From the NCBI RefSeq assembly GCF_009939295.1, contig NZ_WVIC01000019.1, forward strand, positions 17,209 to 81,208: 64,000 nt of DNA, read 5' to 3'. Shown here piece by piece: positions 8,765 through 19,218 of this stretch; within the stretch, counting starts at the first letter, position 1, and each line of letters starts with the position of its first letter. The DNA is from Petrachloros mirabilis ULC683 (GTDB lineage Bacteria > Cyanobacteriota > Cyanobacteriia > Thermosynechococcales > Thermosynechococcaceae). The position numbers and the translations under genes were made by a program. The notes under the pieces are model-generated. The model was not told the DNA's origin and made no database searches. It saw only the letters and a list, made by a program, of their open reading frames with translations.

Positions 8765-10231
8765 ATGCCCGCTTCTGTCACCCTCACCGCCCCCCTCGAT
8801 CCGCCTATTCAGTTTGGCACCGATGGCTGGAGAGGGATTATTGCCGATGATTTTACCCTGGCTCGACTACGGCGCGTGGTGCCAGTTGCGGCTCAGGTCT
8901 TGGCTCAAACCTATGGCGGTGAGGCCACTCGCAATTTAATTGTGGTAGGCTACGACCGTCGATTTCTATCGGAACAGTTTGCGGCTGCCACCGCCGAGGC
9001 AGTGGCTCAGGCTGGTTTCGACGTTCTGCTGGCAGACACCTTTGCCCCAACCCCAGCCCTGAGTTGGGCGGTGAAGCAGTACCAGGCTTTAGGCGCTTTG
9101 GTGATCACGGCAAGCCACAATCCTGGCATCTACTCAGGACTGAAGGTTAAAGGTGCCTTTGGTGGGTCGGTTCCCCCCAGCATTACCCAGAAAATCCAGA
9201 CCGAGTTGCTGCTAGAGGCAGCCCCCCCCAACCCCTCAGTTGGGAGCATTCAAGCTTTTAATCCCTGGCCCGACTATTGTCGAGAGCTGCAAACCAAGGT
9301 TGATCTCAGCACCATTCAACAGGCGATTGCCCAGGGACAACTGGCCGTCTTTGTGGATGTGATGCATGGGGCGACGGCAGGGGGCATGGCGCAAGTGCTC
9401 AACCAACCTGTTCAAGAATTGAACTGCGATCGCGACCCCCTCTTTGGCGGCGGTGCCCCCGAACCCCTCCCTAAATACCTAGCACCTCTCTTGCAGACCT
9501 TGAAAACACCCCCCAAGCAACCGGGACAACTCCGGGTTGGATTTGTCTTTGACGGAGACGGCGATCGCATTGCCGCCGTGGATGGGCAGGGGCAGTTCCT
9601 CAGCTCCCAAATTCTGATTCCCATTTTGATTGACCACTTTGCCACCCGACGCGGCGCACGGGGCGAAGTCATCAAAACCGTGAGCGGCTCTGACTTGATT
9701 CCCCGGATTGCCGCCCTCCATCAACTAAATGTCTTTGAGACACCCATCGGCTACAAATATATCGCCGAGCGTATGCTCGAACACAACCCCATCTTGCTGG
9801 GAGGCGAAGAATCCGGTGGCATCGGCTACGGCAACCACATCCCCGAGCGAGACGGCCTGCTGTCAGCCCTGTACTTACTGGAGGCCATCGCCCAATCCGG
9901 GCAAGACCTCAGCCAACTCTATCAGCAGTTACAAGCTCAAACCGGGTATCAGTGCGTGTATGACCGCATTGACCTCCCCCTAGCCAGTACCGATGTCCAA
10001 GCCCGACTCATCCACCAACTCCAAACCACACCCTTCACTCAAATTCTTGATCAGAGCGTTCTTGAGTGCTCCACTCAAGACGGCTTTAAGTTTCGTCTAG
10101 CCGATCAAAGCTGGCTGTTGATCCGGTTTAGTGGCACTGAACCCGTGCTGCGACTTTACTGTGAAGCACATTCCCCAGAACAAGTCGTACAACTCCTCGG
10201 CTGGGCCAAAGCTTGGGCCATTGCTGCTTGA
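8765..10231 (+). CDS. Phosphoglucomutase/phosphomannomutase family protein
   Basis: A 488-residue alpha-D-phosphohexomutase. N-terminal FGTDGWRGIIADDF; catalytic phosphoserine loop ITASHNPGIYSGLKVK; metal-binding DGDGDR; sugar-binding GGEESGGIGYGNHIPERDG; phosphate-binding RFSGTEPVLRLYCEA near the end. All four domains are therefore present. It interconverts hexose 1- and 6-phosphates, probably glucose or mannose, feeding glycogen and cell-wall sugars; the exact substrate cannot be read from sequence. ATG at 8765 begins shortly before the family's conserved N-terminal motif. Transcribed alone, divergent from sat. Confidence 0.93.
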   Translation: MPASVTLTAPLDPPIQFGTDGWRGIIADDFTLARLRRVVPVAAQVLAQTYGGEATRNLIVVGYDRRFLSEQFAAATAEAVAQAGFDVLLADTFAPTPALSWAVKQYQALGALVITASHNPGIYSGLKVKGAFGGSVPPSITQKIQTELLLEAAPPNPSVGSIQAFNPWPDYCRELQTKVDLSTIQQAIAQGQLAVFVDVMHGATAGGMAQVLNQPVQELNCDRDPLFGGGAPEPLPKYLAPLLQTLKTPPKQPGQLRVGFVFDGDGDRIAAVDGQGQFLSSQILIPILIDHFATRRGARGEVIKTVSGSDLIPRIAALHQLNVFETPIGYKYIAERMLEHNPILLGGEESGGIGYGNHIPERDGLLSALYLLEAIAQSGQDLSQLYQQLQAQTGYQCVYDRIDLPLASTDVQARLIHQLQTTPFTQILDQSVLECSTQDGFKFRLADQSWLLIRFSGTEPVLRLYCEAHSPEQVVQLLGWAKAWAIAA

Positions 10232-10585
10232 CCCTCTCCGCATTGGATACCTCGTACCCAGGGCAGAAGAATGTTACCCAAAAACTTGCAGGCAGAAGGG
10301 CAATTCAAGGCAGCCTCCCAAGCAAACCACCATGTGCCCCTAAAGCGGGTGCTAAAATTTTTGCAAATGAAGTCTATGAATCAGACCTAAAGCCCTACAT
10401 CCTGGTAATGATTGATTAGTAACGCCTCCCATCAATCTGACCCACAGCGTTCGTGTAGTGGTTGTTCCCTGAAACTTGAGTAAGGTTCAGGTGAACAGGG
10501 TTCCATGGCTTAGCCTTAGTATGGCGGCAGTCTTACCGAAGTCTCAGTCGCAAAGTCTGACGTTGTTTCCTGCTGATTGTTGTCT
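10232..10585 (+). other. Non-coding interval, possible structured RNA at about 10440-10550
   Basis: No credible gene. The right half contains several nested complementarities: GATTGAT with ATCAATC, CCCTG..CTTGA paired with TTCAGG..CAGGG, and CCAT-GGC..GCC..ATGG. It ends in TGGCGGCAGTCTTACCG. The last part is loosely reminiscent of the 3' half of 6S RNA, but I could not find a matching 5' half, so I do not call a gene. It may instead be a leader for the small ORF upstream of ppc. Confidence 0.3.
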
Positions 10586-10795
10586 ATGTCATCGCCATCC
10601 GCAAATTCTGCGCCCCAATCTAAACGTCCCCTTGATCTGGAAATGGGACTAGCCAGCTTACCACTCCTAGTCGGCCTGGCCATTCAGCAGCGTAGCCATC
10701 AATGGCTACAGTCCTTAGGACAGTGGAGCGAAGAGATTTTTCGAGGCGAGCAACTCCCACCCCTTCCCTTTCCCCCACCTGAGGCGTCAGAGTAA
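10586..10795 (+). CDS. Small hypothetical protein upstream of ppc
   Basis: A 69-residue protein from ATG 10586; a TTG nine bases upstream is a less likely start. The sequence is MSSPSANSAPQSKRPLDLE, then a hydrophobic patch GLASLPLLVGLAIQQ, an amphipathic helix RSHQWLQSLGQWSEEIF, and a Pro-rich tail PPLPFPPPEASE. No known domain. It lies about 100 bp upstream of ppc on the same strand and may be co-transcribed. Composition is protein-like, but no function can be offered. Confidence 0.5.
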   Translation: MSSPSANSAPQSKRPLDLEMGLASLPLLVGLAIQQRSHQWLQSLGQWSEEIFRGEQLPPLPFPPPEASE

Positions 10796-10891
10796 CAACC
10801 ACCCAATCTCGCCCGTTATCCCGAGGTCAAAGACTCAACATGGATGGAATGATCGGAATGTATAAGCCTATTTCAGGGGGTCAATAGTCGG

Positions 10892-13800
10892 ATGCATTCT
10901 TCCGTTGATAATGCCCTCTTGGCTCAAACCCTACGTCCCAGAACAGACCTCCTGTTGCAGCATCGCCTCAATGTCATTGAGGACTTGCTGGAATCAGTGC
11001 TACTCGAAGAGTGTGGCCAGGAACTAGTTGACCTCTTGCAACAGCTTCGCTCCATGTATTCCCCTGAAGCCCAAGAGCCTACGGCATTATCACCGGAAGC
11101 CCTGGCGATCATTGAAGATCTCAGCTTTGAAGCAGCCATTCGGGCTGCCCGTGCCTTTGCACTCTACTTTCAGTTAATCAATATTGTTGAGCAACACTAC
11201 GAACAAGAAGACAGTATTGCCAAAATTCATAGCCCTGCCACTGAGTCTAAATATACGCTACCAGCCCCCCCCAGCCGTTCTGGACAAGACTTGGGAGCCA
11301 GTCGTCCCCCTAGCTTCAATGGTCATTCTGACCCGCGCAGTGGGTCTGCTGAACAGCTCGAAAACAGTCTCTATGAACTGGCTCCCACCGAGCGAAACCT
11401 CGGCACCTTTGGCTGGTTATTTCCGAAGCTACATCGTCTCAATGTTCCACCTCGCCACATTCAAAACCTAATTTACAGCCTGGATGTCAAACTGGTTTTT
11501 ACCGCACATCCCACCGAAATTGTCCGTCAGACGATCCGGCACAAGCAGCGCCGCATCGCCAAAATTCTGAGTCGGCTAGATGAGGTTGAAGCCGGATTAG
11601 CGAAACATACTCGCTCCAGTTGGGAGGTCGAGTCTTTACATTCAGACTTGACCGAAGAAATCCGCTTTTGGTGGCGTACTGACGAACTGCATCAGTTTAA
11701 GCCCACGGTGCTAGATGAAGTGGAGTATAGCCTGCACTACTTCAAAGAGGTGCTGTTTGATGTCTTACCCCAGTTGTATCGGCGACTTACCCAAACGCTG
11801 ACTTACACCTTTCCGCACATGCAGCCGCCCCATTACAACTTTTGTAAATTTGGGTCTTGGGTGGGGGCTGACCGGGATGGCAACCCCTCAGTCACGCCCA
11901 ACATCACCTGGGAAACGGCCTGCTACCAGCGCAATTTAGTGTTGGAAAAATATCTCGATTCAGTAAACAAGCTCACCCAGCTCCTTAGCCTCTCGATGCA
12001 CTGGTGTGACGTTCTGCCGGATTTGCTCGAATCTCTTGAGCAAGATCAGCTGAACATGCCAGAGATCTATGACGAGCTCTCGATTCGGTTTCGGCAAGAA
12101 CCTTACCGCATGAAGCTGGCTTATATTCTCAAGCGCTTAGAAAATACCCAGGCACGCAACCAAAAACTGGCTCAAATCAAAGATATTCCCCAACCGGGGC
12201 CAGAGCAAGTTGGCGAACGGTGCAATTTTTACCGTTCCGCCGCTGAATTTTTGGCGGAGTTGCGGCTGATTCAGCGCAACTTGCAAGGCACCGGACTTGG
12301 CAGTCGAGATCTTGACAATCTCATTTGTCAGGCAGAAATCTTTGGGTTCAATCTCACCCAGTTGGATATTCGTCAAGAAAGCTCGGTACATTCCGATGCC
12401 CTCAACGAAATTGCCACCTATCTAGAAATTTTGCCCAAGCCCTACGACGAGCTTTCGGAACACGAACGATCCCTGTGGTTGGCCACTGAACTGCAAACCC
12501 GACGCCCCTTGATTCCGTCAGAGTTGCCTTTCTCCGAAAAAACCCAAGAGACCATTCAAACCTTTCGGATGCTGCGGCGGTTACAGGAAGAGTTTGGGAT
12601 CGAGATTTGCCAGACCTATGTGATCAGCATGAGTCATCATGCCAGCGATTTGTTAGAGGTCTTGTTGCTGGCCAAAGAAGCTGGACTCTACGACCCAGCC
12701 ACAGGCAAAGGCACCCTTCAAGTCGTACCTCTGTTTGAAACGGTGGAAGATTTGAAGCGGGCTCCCGCTGTCATGACTCAGTTGTTTGATCTGCCTACCT
12801 ATCTCACCTATTTAGAGCAAGGGCAGGGTGGGGATACGACTCAGCCTGTGGTTCCCCTCCAGGAGGTTATGCTGGGCTACTCAGACAGCAATAAAGACTC
12901 GGGCTTCTTGAGCAGCAATTGGGAAATCTATAAGGCTCAGCAAGCCCTCAAGAAAACGGCAGAACCCTATGGACTCTCGCTGCGGATTTTCCATGGTCGG
13001 GGCGGCTCCGTGGGGCGGGGGGGAGGTCCGGCCTACGAAGCGATCTTGGCTCAACCTAGCCAAACCATCAGTGGCCGGATCAAAATTACGGAGCAGGGGG
13101 AGGTGGTGGCCTCTAAATATTCCTTGCCGGAACTGGCGCTCTACAACTTGGAAACCATTACCACTGCCGTAATTCAGGCCAGTTTGCTGCACTCTACCAT
13201 GGATGATATTGAGCCCTGGCACGACATTATGGAGGAATTGGCGACGCGATCGCGCCAGCGCTACCGGGCACTCATCTATGAGCAAGAAGACTTCATCGAC
13301 TTCTTCCACCATGTCACCCCCATTCAAGAAATCAGCCAACTGCAAATTAGCTCCCGCCCCACCCGGCGAGGGGGGTCTAAAAAGACCCTAGACGGGCTGC
13401 GAGCCATTCCCTGGGTGTTTAGCTGGACTCAAAGCCGCTTTTTACTGCCTGCCTGGTATGGGGTCGGCACTGCCCTGCAAAATTATCTTGAGGACAAGAG
13501 CGCCGATCATCTCTCTCTGCTGCGCTATTTTTACTTCAAGTGGCCTTTCTTCAAAATGGTAATTGCCAAGGTGGAGATGACCCTGGCCAAGGTAGACTTG
13601 CAAATTGCCCACCACTACGTGCAGCAGCTTAGCCACCCCGAAGATCGAGAACGATTCGAGCGCCTGTTTGAGCAAATTTCCCAGGAATACTACCTCACCC
13701 GAGATCTGATTTTGATGATTACGGGTCACAAGCGCCTGTTAGATGGCGATCCAGCCCTGCAACGCTCGGTGCAACTGCGCAACGGCACCATTGTCCCCCT

Positions 13801-13972
13801 GGGATTCTTGCAGGTTTCCCTGCTCAAGCGCCTGCGCCAGCATCAGAGCCAAACAGCCTCAGGTCGCATTTTGCCCCCCGGCTATGGCAAGGGCTACGGC
13901 AAGAGCGAATTGCTGCGGGGTGCCCTGCTCACCATCAATGGCATCGCTGCGGGGATGCGAAACACGGGCTAA
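10892..13972 (+). CDS. ppc: Phosphoenolpyruvate carboxylase
   Basis: A 1026-residue enzyme that fixes bicarbonate onto PEP to give oxaloacetate, the main anaplerotic route in cyanobacteria. Catalytic and binding motifs are intact: [20 protein letters not shown] (catalytic His), [54 protein letters not shown] and the C-terminal GMRNTG. The length and the Pro/Ser-rich insertion around residues 115-155 are typical of cyanobacterial PEPC. No N-terminal plant-type phosphorylation serine is seen. The stop overlaps that of the convergent DUF1499 gene by 3 bp. Confidence 0.98.
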   Translation: MHSSVDNALLAQTLRPRTDLLLQHRLNVIEDLLESVLLEECGQELVDLLQQLRSMYSPEAQEPTALSPEALAIIEDLSFEAAIRAARAFALYFQLINIVEQHYEQEDSIAKIHSPATESKYTLPAPPSRSGQDLGASRPPSFNGHSDPRSGSAEQLENSLYELAPTERNLGTFGWLFPKLHRLNVPPRHIQNLIYSLDVKLVFTAHPTEIVRQTIRHKQRRIAKILSRLDEVEAGLAKHTRSSWEVESLHSDLTEEIRFWWRTDELHQFKPTVLDEVEYSLHYFKEVLFDVLPQLYRRLTQTLTYTFPHMQPPHYNFCKFGSWVGADRDGNPSVTPNITWETACYQRNLVLEKYLDSVNKLTQLLSLSMHWCDVLPDLLESLEQDQLNMPEIYDELSIRFRQEPYRMKLAYILKRLENTQARNQKLAQIKDIPQPGPEQVGERCNFYRSAAEFLAELRLIQRNLQGTGLGSRDLDNLICQAEIFGFNLTQLDIRQESSVHSDALNEIATYLEILPKPYDELSEHERSLWLATELQTRRPLIPSELPFSEKTQETIQTFRMLRRLQEEFGIEICQTYVISMSHHASDLLEVLLLAKEAGLYDPATGKGTLQVVPLFETVEDLKRAPAVMTQLFDLPTYLTYLEQGQGGDTTQPVVPLQEVMLGYSDSNKDSGFLSSNWEIYKAQQALKKTAEPYGLSLRIFHGRGGSVGRGGGPAYEAILAQPSQTISGRIKITEQGEVVASKYSLPELALYNLETITTAVIQASLLHSTMDDIEPWHDIMEELATRSRQRYRALIYEQEDFIDFFHHVTPIQEISQLQISSRPTRRGGSKKTLDGLRAIPWVFSWTQSRFLLPAWYGVGTALQNYLEDKSADHLSLLRYFYFKWPFFKMVIAKVEMTLAKVDLQIAHHYVQQLSHPEDRERFERLFEQISQEYYLTRDLILMITGHKRLLDGDPALQRSVQLRNGTIVPLGFLQVSLLKRLRQHQSQTASGRILPPGYGKGYGKSELLRGALLTINGIAAGMRNTG

Positions 13973-14499
13973 GCCCCCACACCCAACTCCTGCATGGCCA
14001 AACGAATTTGCTCCAATCGGCGGCGATTGACTCCCAGATCCGACTGACCCAGGCGCGAAGCAGAGCGCATTTCAATCACAGGAGTTTGAGGTGGCAGGTA
14101 AAACTCCACATCATCCACAAACCCCAATAGCCGACTGCGGCACTCAGCGTAGAGATAATCTTCGGTCTGCTCAATGATTTGGGTGCGGGGTTGATTTTGA
14201 ATCAAAGCTGTCAAAGTGTCTCGCGCCTGATCACGACTGGTGCCATAAGCAAGGGGGGTAATGGCGTGGGCTGGGTCTGCGGCCTGACTTGCCACGCAGT
14301 TGGGGGTATCTGGGCAGGGAGCAAGTTGCCCAGCAGAAACGCCCAGGGTATCAGGGCGGGTTCCAGCAAAAACGCCCTGGAGTCCTGGAATAGCTGCGGG
14401 GGACATAGGTGTGACTAGGGCAAAAGCAGGCATTATCCCCACCCAGCTCCAGAGCGCAACTAGACCAATCAAGACGCCGGCAAAAAGCTGACCAGGCAT
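13969..14499 (-). CDS. DUF1499 family secreted protein
   Basis: From ATG 14499 the 176-residue product begins with an export signal ([19 protein letters not shown], then MPAFALV). A longer frame up to 14595 adds only a basic, unmatched extension, so I prefer the shorter start. The mature part carries the family pattern [46 protein letters not shown] and the C-terminal [20 protein letters not shown]. The role of DUF1499 is unknown. It converges on ppc with a 3-bp overlap of stop codons. Confidence 0.85.
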   Translation of the reverse strand: MPGQLFAGVLIGLVALWSWVGIMPAFALVTPMSPAAIPGLQGVFAGTRPDTLGVSAGQLAPCPDTPNCVASQAADPAHAITPLAYGTSRDQARDTLTALIQNQPRTQIIEQTEDYLYAECRSRLLGFVDDVEFYLPPQTPVIEMRSASRLGQSDLGVNRRRLEQIRLAMQELGVGA

Positions 14500-14937
14500 G
14501 AGACCTCCGAGAACAGGCGAATCTTCACCACCGTAACGCAATCTGCGGAACGGTAGGGAACCTGGATGGGCTTTACAGCCATTTTTGGTCGGCAAGAGCC
14601 AGATGAAACTGTCTCACTTTGTGCTGCATCCCGAAAATTCAATTTCTTCACAAAAAATAAAACTTTAAGTTTCAAGCAGCACCGCGCTCTTAAGTGCGGC
14701 AATGCTTGACGACACCAGCACTTTACCTGCTTTTGCAGTGTGCTTGATTCCGGGCTAAAGCTCGAATTTAGGTCTTAAGGGTGAAGACAGAATCAGTTCG
14801 GTTGCGTAAGAGTGACAAGGTAGCAGTTTATACTGTTAGCACTTAGATAGACCTGCCCAAAAGATTGAATTCAGTTCAATTTTGGTTGCAGGGGGTTGAG
14901 GTGGCATTGTAGATCCCTCAATCATTGTTCTGCCTTT
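14500..14937. other. Intergenic region upstream of the sugar ABC importer
   Basis: A region of about 440 bp between the divergent DUF1499 and transporter genes. No ORF with protein-like composition. It must carry promoters in both directions. The only notable site is a near-palindrome at 14864-14880 (listed separately). Confidence 0.5.
14864..14880. promoter_or_regulatory. Possible operator palindrome ahead of sugar ABC genes
   Basis: ATTGAATTCAGTTCAAT: 6-bp inverted arms ATTGAA/TTCAAT with a 5-bp spacer, about 58 bp before the start of the solute-binding-protein gene. The position suits a transcription-factor site. No specific regulator is recognised, and AT-rich palindromes also arise by chance. 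Confidence 0.25.
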
Positions 14938-16242
14938 ATGACTAATCCTATGCACAGGAATTGGCTCCGCTGGCTCGCTTCCAAAAAGGTGAAATCACTC
15001 CTCATGGCGGTGATTTTGTTTGTCAGCAGTCTCTCCCTAGTGATGATGGCTGTGGCCCAACAACAGCCCATTCGTCTGACCATGATGCTGCAAGCCTCGG
15101 AGCTTATGCCCTTGCAGGAGCTGGTGAGAGACTTTGAGGCTGAGAACCCAGATATTCGCATTGAACTCATTGAAGGTCCGGACAACACCAACCTGCGAGA
15201 GGATCTCTACACCACTGCGTTTCTGTTGGGAGACTCTGCCTATGACCTGGTCTACATGGACATTGCTTGGGTGCCAAAATTTGCCGCAGCTGGTTGGCTC
15301 CTCGACATCTCAAGTCGGCTGCAAGTTCAAGAGCGTGAAGATTTTTTGTCCGGGGATATCGAAGGGGGATCCTATGAAGGCAAGCTTTATCGGATGCCGT
15401 TTCGCTCCGATGGGGGGATGCTCTACTATCGCCAGGATCTGCTAGAGGAAGCGGGGTATGCGCCCCCGGACACCACCGAGGAACTGCTGGAGATTTCTCA
15501 AGATCTTCAGGCTCAAGGCAAAGCTCAGTGGGGTTATGTCTGGCAAGGACAGCAGTATGAAGGGCTGTCTGCCATGTTTGTTGAGATCTTGCATGGCTTT
15601 GGCGGCCTATGGGTGGATCCAGATACTTTGGAAGTGGGTTTGGATCAGCCGCAAGCCATTGCCGCAGTTAATTTCCTTAAGCAAACCATTGCTGAGCGGG
15701 TTTCACCTAGCGGGGTTACCTCTTACCAAGAAGAGGAGGCGCGACGAGTTTTTCAAAGTGGGCAAGTGGTGTTCATGCGCAACTGGCCCTATGTGTGGCG
15801 ACTGGCCAGCGAGGAAGGTTCGCCGATTCGAGATCGCTTTGGCATTAAGCCCATGGTACATGCGCCCGGATACAGCAGCGGAGCCTGTCAAGGGGGCTGG
15901 GGCATTGGCATTGCCAAGACCACCCGCCACCCCGATGCCGCTTACAAGGCTGCCGCATACTTTGCCAGCCCAGAGGCTCAGAAAAAATTCATCCTAGAGT
16001 CAGGCTTTGTCCCGAGTCGGCGATCTTTGTTTACCGATCCGGAACTGGTGGCGGCCTATGAGTATCTGCCGGATTTACTGGAGGTGATCGATAACTCGGT
16101 GCTGCGACCCCCCATTGCCCAGTACGCTCAAGCCTCTGATGTTTTACAGCGCTATTTAAGCGCCGCGTTGACTAATCAACGCACCCCAGAGCGAGCCATG
16201 GAGGCAGCAGCACGGGAAACCCGCCAACTCTTGCAACGGTAG
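14938..16242 (+). CDS. Sugar ABC transporter solute-binding protein
   Basis: 434 residues from ATG 14938 (MTNPMHRNWLRW). A basic N-region and a hydrophobic core around residues 20-38 ending in VAQQQ form a Sec signal peptide. The mature protein has the family-1 extracellular binding pattern: DFEAENPDIRIELIEGP, YDLVYMDIAWVPKFAAAGWLLDIS, MPFRSDGGMLYYRQDLLEEAGY, and a late GGWGIGIAKTTRHPDAAYKA followed by FVPSRRSLFTDPEL. It captures a sugar or polyol for the two permeases and ATPase that follow. Related CUT1 systems carry maltose, trehalose or glucosylglycerol; the substrate is not determinable here. Confidence 0.88.
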   Translation: MTNPMHRNWLRWLASKKVKSLLMAVILFVSSLSLVMMAVAQQQPIRLTMMLQASELMPLQELVRDFEAENPDIRIELIEGPDNTNLREDLYTTAFLLGDSAYDLVYMDIAWVPKFAAAGWLLDISSRLQVQEREDFLSGDIEGGSYEGKLYRMPFRSDGGMLYYRQDLLEEAGYAPPDTTEELLEISQDLQAQGKAQWGYVWQGQQYEGLSAMFVEILHGFGGLWVDPDTLEVGLDQPQAIAAVNFLKQTIAERVSPSGVTSYQEEEARRVFQSGQVVFMRNWPYVWRLASEEGSPIRDRFGIKPMVHAPGYSSGACQGGWGIGIAKTTRHPDAAYKAAAYFASPEAQKKFILESGFVPSRRSLFTDPELVAAYEYLPDLLEVIDNSVLRPPIAQYAQASDVLQRYLSAALTNQRTPERAMEAAARETRQLLQR

Positions 16243-16260
16243 ATATATAGGTTACGTTTG

Positions 16261-17172
16261 ATGAGCAACGCTTTAAGAACGATTCGAGGCCGGGAGCATC
16301 TCACGGGATGGTTGCTACTGCTGCCTGCCTTGATGTTGCTGGCACTGGTCTTTGCCTATCCCATTTTGCGGGCTTTCTGGCTGAGTTTGTTTATTGAAAA
16401 CCTGGGAACCAATCTTGAGCCGGTGTTTACGGGCTTGGGGAACTATGTGCGCATGGTCGGCGATGGCCGCTTCTGGCAAAGCCTGTGGATCACCACAATA
16501 TTCACGGTGATCGCGGTGACAATCGAGCTGGTGCTGGGCATGGCCATTGCTTTAGTTCTTAATGAGTCGTTTCGGGGGCGGGGGTTGGCGCGCACCATTG
16601 CGATTTTGCCCTGGGCCTTGCCGACGGCACTGATTGCGTTGAGTTGGCAGTGGATTTTTAACGGTGAGTTTGGGGTGTGGAATGATATTTTGCTGCGCTT
16701 GGGTATTCTCCAAGAACCAATAAATTGGCTGGGTGAGCCAGGTCTAGCGCTGGCCTCTACCATTGCGGCTGACATTTGGAAAACCACTTCCTTTGTGGCG
16801 ATTTTGCTGTTGGCAGGCTTGCAGTCTATTTCGGAGGACTTATATGAGGCTCACGCCATTGATGGGGCGACGCCCTGGCAAAGCTTCCGCCAAATCACCC
16901 TGCCGATGGTGATGCCTCAGATTTTGATTGCGGTGCTATTTCGCTTTGCCCAGTCCTTTGGCATTTTTGACCTAGTTCAGGTGATGACTGGGGGTGGCCC
17001 GGCGGGCTCTACGGAGGTGGTGTCGGTCTATATTTATGCCACGGTGATGCGCTACCTCGACTTTGGCTATGGGGCAGCACTAGTGGTGATTACGTTTTTA
17101 ATTCTGGTGGCAGTGGTTGCGATCGCAGCCTTTTTGCTCTCCAAAGCTCAAAATCGTACCGAGGGGGTTTAA
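16261..17172 (+). CDS. Sugar ABC transporter permease, MalF-type
   Basis: 303 residues with six hydrophobic segments, starting MSNALRTIRGREHLTGW; a TTG immediately before the ATG is ignored. The N-terminal transmembrane helix (LLLLPALMLLALVFAYPIL), NYVRMVGDGRFWQSLWITT and the EAA loop (EDLYEAHAIDGATPWQSFRQITLP), which contacts the ATPase, mark a CUT1 permease. It begins 18 bp after the binding-protein gene and is followed 3 bp later by the second permease, so the operon is tight. Confidence 0.9.
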   Translation: MSNALRTIRGREHLTGWLLLLPALMLLALVFAYPILRAFWLSLFIENLGTNLEPVFTGLGNYVRMVGDGRFWQSLWITTIFTVIAVTIELVLGMAIALVLNESFRGRGLARTIAILPWALPTALIALSWQWIFNGEFGVWNDILLRLGILQEPINWLGEPGLALASTIAADIWKTTSFVAILLLAGLQSISEDLYEAHAIDGATPWQSFRQITLPMVMPQILIAVLFRFAQSFGIFDLVQVMTGGGPAGSTEVVSVYIYATVMRYLDFGYGAALVVITFLILVAVVAIAAFLLSKAQNRTEGV

Positions 17173-17175
17173 GGG

Positions 17176-18054
17176 ATGGCTCCATCTACACCTGTTGTGA
17201 CAAAGCCCAGCCCGACCCAGGAAGGAGTGAACTGGAAACCGGTGCTCCTAGGGATCACGGTTTTCCTGGTGGCAATCTTCAGTCTGGCCCCAATTCTCTG
17301 GCAACTGCTGACCTCGATTAAGACCAATGCCGATATTTCTCGCATTCCCAATGTCTACTTTCCCCGGGAGTTCACCCTAGAGCACTATATCCAGTTGTTT
17401 GATCGGCGTCCCTTTTTGCGCTACGTCCTCAACAGTGCCTTTGTAGCCATTGTGTCCACCCTGTTGTGCCTGGGACTGGGTTCGCCAGCCGCCTATGCCC
17501 TGGCGCGGCTGCGGCTCAAAGGCGAGCAGTTGATTTTGGGACTGGTCTTAATCGTCACCCTATTTCCCTACATTTTGCTATTCTTGGGCCTGCTAGAAAT
17601 TGTGCAGATCCTGGGTCTTGGCAATAACTACCTGGCTCTGATTATTCCCTACACTGCCATTAACCTACCCTTGACCATTTTGGTGATGCGCTCCTTCTTT
17701 CAGCAATTGCCACGGGATCTAGAAGACGCTGCCAAAGTTGACGGCTACAACACCGTGCAAATGCTGTGGCAAATTGTCCTGCCCACCACGATTCCAGCCC
17801 TAGTCACCACGGGAATTCTGGCATTCATTTTTGCCTGGAATGAATTTATTTTTGCCCTCACCTTCATGACCCGCGAGACCATGAAGACCATCCCCGTAGC
17901 CGCAGCCCAAATTGGCGGAGCCACCCTCTTTGAAATCCCCTATGGTCCCATTGCGGCGGCCACAGTCTTGGGAACCCTCCCCCTGGTGCTATTGGTGCTG
18001 TTTTTCCAGCGCAAGATTGTGCAGGGGCTGACTGCTGGTGCGGTGAAAGGCTAA
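17176..18054 (+). CDS. Sugar ABC transporter permease, MalG-type
   Basis: 292 residues with six predicted membrane helices. The periplasmic segment after helix 1 reads NVYFPREFTLEHYIQLF, the hallmark of MalG-like partners. The EAA loop DLEDAAKVDGYNTVQMLWQI is near residue 190, with IFAWNEFIFALTF after it. It forms the heterodimeric channel with the preceding permease. The 3-bp gap from that gene suggests translational coupling. Confidence 0.9.
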   Translation: MAPSTPVVTKPSPTQEGVNWKPVLLGITVFLVAIFSLAPILWQLLTSIKTNADISRIPNVYFPREFTLEHYIQLFDRRPFLRYVLNSAFVAIVSTLLCLGLGSPAAYALARLRLKGEQLILGLVLIVTLFPYILLFLGLLEIVQILGLGNNYLALIIPYTAINLPLTILVMRSFFQQLPRDLEDAAKVDGYNTVQMLWQIVLPTTIPALVTTGILAFIFAWNEFIFALTFMTRETMKTIPVAAAQIGGATLFEIPYGPIAAATVLGTLPLVLLVLFFQRKIVQGLTAGAVKG

Positions 18055-18100
18055 GGCTCACTGCTTCATTGATTACAAAAAACTCTGTGCACAAAAGATT

Positions 18101-19195
18101 ATGGCCAAACTTGAAGTCACCCACCTCAACAAAACCTACAGTCCCAAAATTGTTCCGGTCAAAGACCTGAGCCTAGCCGTTGAAGATGGCGAGTTTTTGA
18201 CCCTGCTCGGACCATCTGGCTGCGGTAAATCGACCACCCTGCGGTTAATTGCTGGCCTAGAGCAGCCCACGCGCGGAGAAGTGCTGATCGGGAGCAAAAA
18301 CGTCACCCATCGCAGTGCGGGCGATCGCAACATTGCCATGGTGTTTCAGAGCTATGCCCTCTACCCCCACATGACCGTCTTTGAGAATATTGCCTCAGGT
18401 CTGAAGCTGCGTAAAACCCCCGTCGGAGAAATTCAACAACGGGTGGCAGAAGCTTCCCGAGTTTTAGATCTCGATGGTCTTATGCAGCGCAAGCCCAGCA
18501 AGCTTTCAGGGGGACAGCGACAGCGGGTAGCCCTAGGACGCGCCCTAGTGCGCAAACCAGATGTGTTCTTGCTCGATGAACCCCTCAGCAACCTAGATGC
18601 TCTATTGCGAGAACAGGTGCGAGCCGAACTGAAGCAGTTGTTCCAGTCCCAAAATACCCCTGTGGTCTATGTCACCCACGACCAAACCGAAGCCATGACC
18701 CTCTCGACCAAGGTGGCGGTGCTATATAAAGGTGACTTGCAGCAATTGGATTCTCCCCAGCGCATCTACTCCCATCCTGCCAATCAGTTTGTAGCTGGGT
18801 TTATTGGCAGCCCCCAAATGAATTTGCTCACCCTGCCCTGCGAAAACAGCCACGCCCTGCTCGGCGAGGCACGGGTGCCACTGCCTCAGGTAACAGAACC
18901 TCAGCCAGCGGGTCAAATTGTCCTGGGCATTCGCCCTGAGCACCTACAAGTGGGTAAACAACCGGATTGTACAGCCGTGCGGGGTCAGGTCTTTTTGATT
19001 GAAAACTTGGGCATGAGTGACTTGGTGAGCATGCATGTCCAAAATTCTGAGTTGACCCTGCGGGCTCTGATTGCCAACACCACCTTAAAAGCAGGGGATG
19101 AATTGGTCTTGTCCCTACCCCCTCAACAGTTGCATTGGTTTGATATTGAGACCCGATCTAGAATACCGGTTCAACCGGAAACGGTAGCGCATTGA
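18101..19195 (+). CDS. Sugar ABC transporter ATP-binding protein (MalK/UgpC type)
   Basis: 364 residues. Walker A GPSGCGKSTT near residue 39, Q-loop MVFQSYALYPHMTV, signature LSGGQRQRVALGRAL, Walker B VFLLDEPLSNLDA, H-loop VYVTHDQTEAMTLS. After residue 240 a TOBE/MalK-type regulatory domain follows (ILGIRPEHL-like LGIRPEHLQVG). It powers the two upstream permeases. The 46-bp gap still fits one transcript. Such ATPases can be shared between several CUT1 importers. Confidence 0.92.
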   Translation: MAKLEVTHLNKTYSPKIVPVKDLSLAVEDGEFLTLLGPSGCGKSTTLRLIAGLEQPTRGEVLIGSKNVTHRSAGDRNIAMVFQSYALYPHMTVFENIASGLKLRKTPVGEIQQRVAEASRVLDLDGLMQRKPSKLSGGQRQRVALGRALVRKPDVFLLDEPLSNLDALLREQVRAELKQLFQSQNTPVVYVTHDQTEAMTLSTKVAVLYKGDLQQLDSPQRIYSHPANQFVAGFIGSPQMNLLTLPCENSHALLGEARVPLPQVTEPQPAGQIVLGIRPEHLQVGKQPDCTAVRGQVFLIENLGMSDLVSMHVQNSELTLRALIANTTLKAGDELVLSLPPQQLHWFDIETRSRIPVQPETVAH

Positions 19196-19218
19196 TAGGC
19201 AGCCTCTAGACACTCGCG

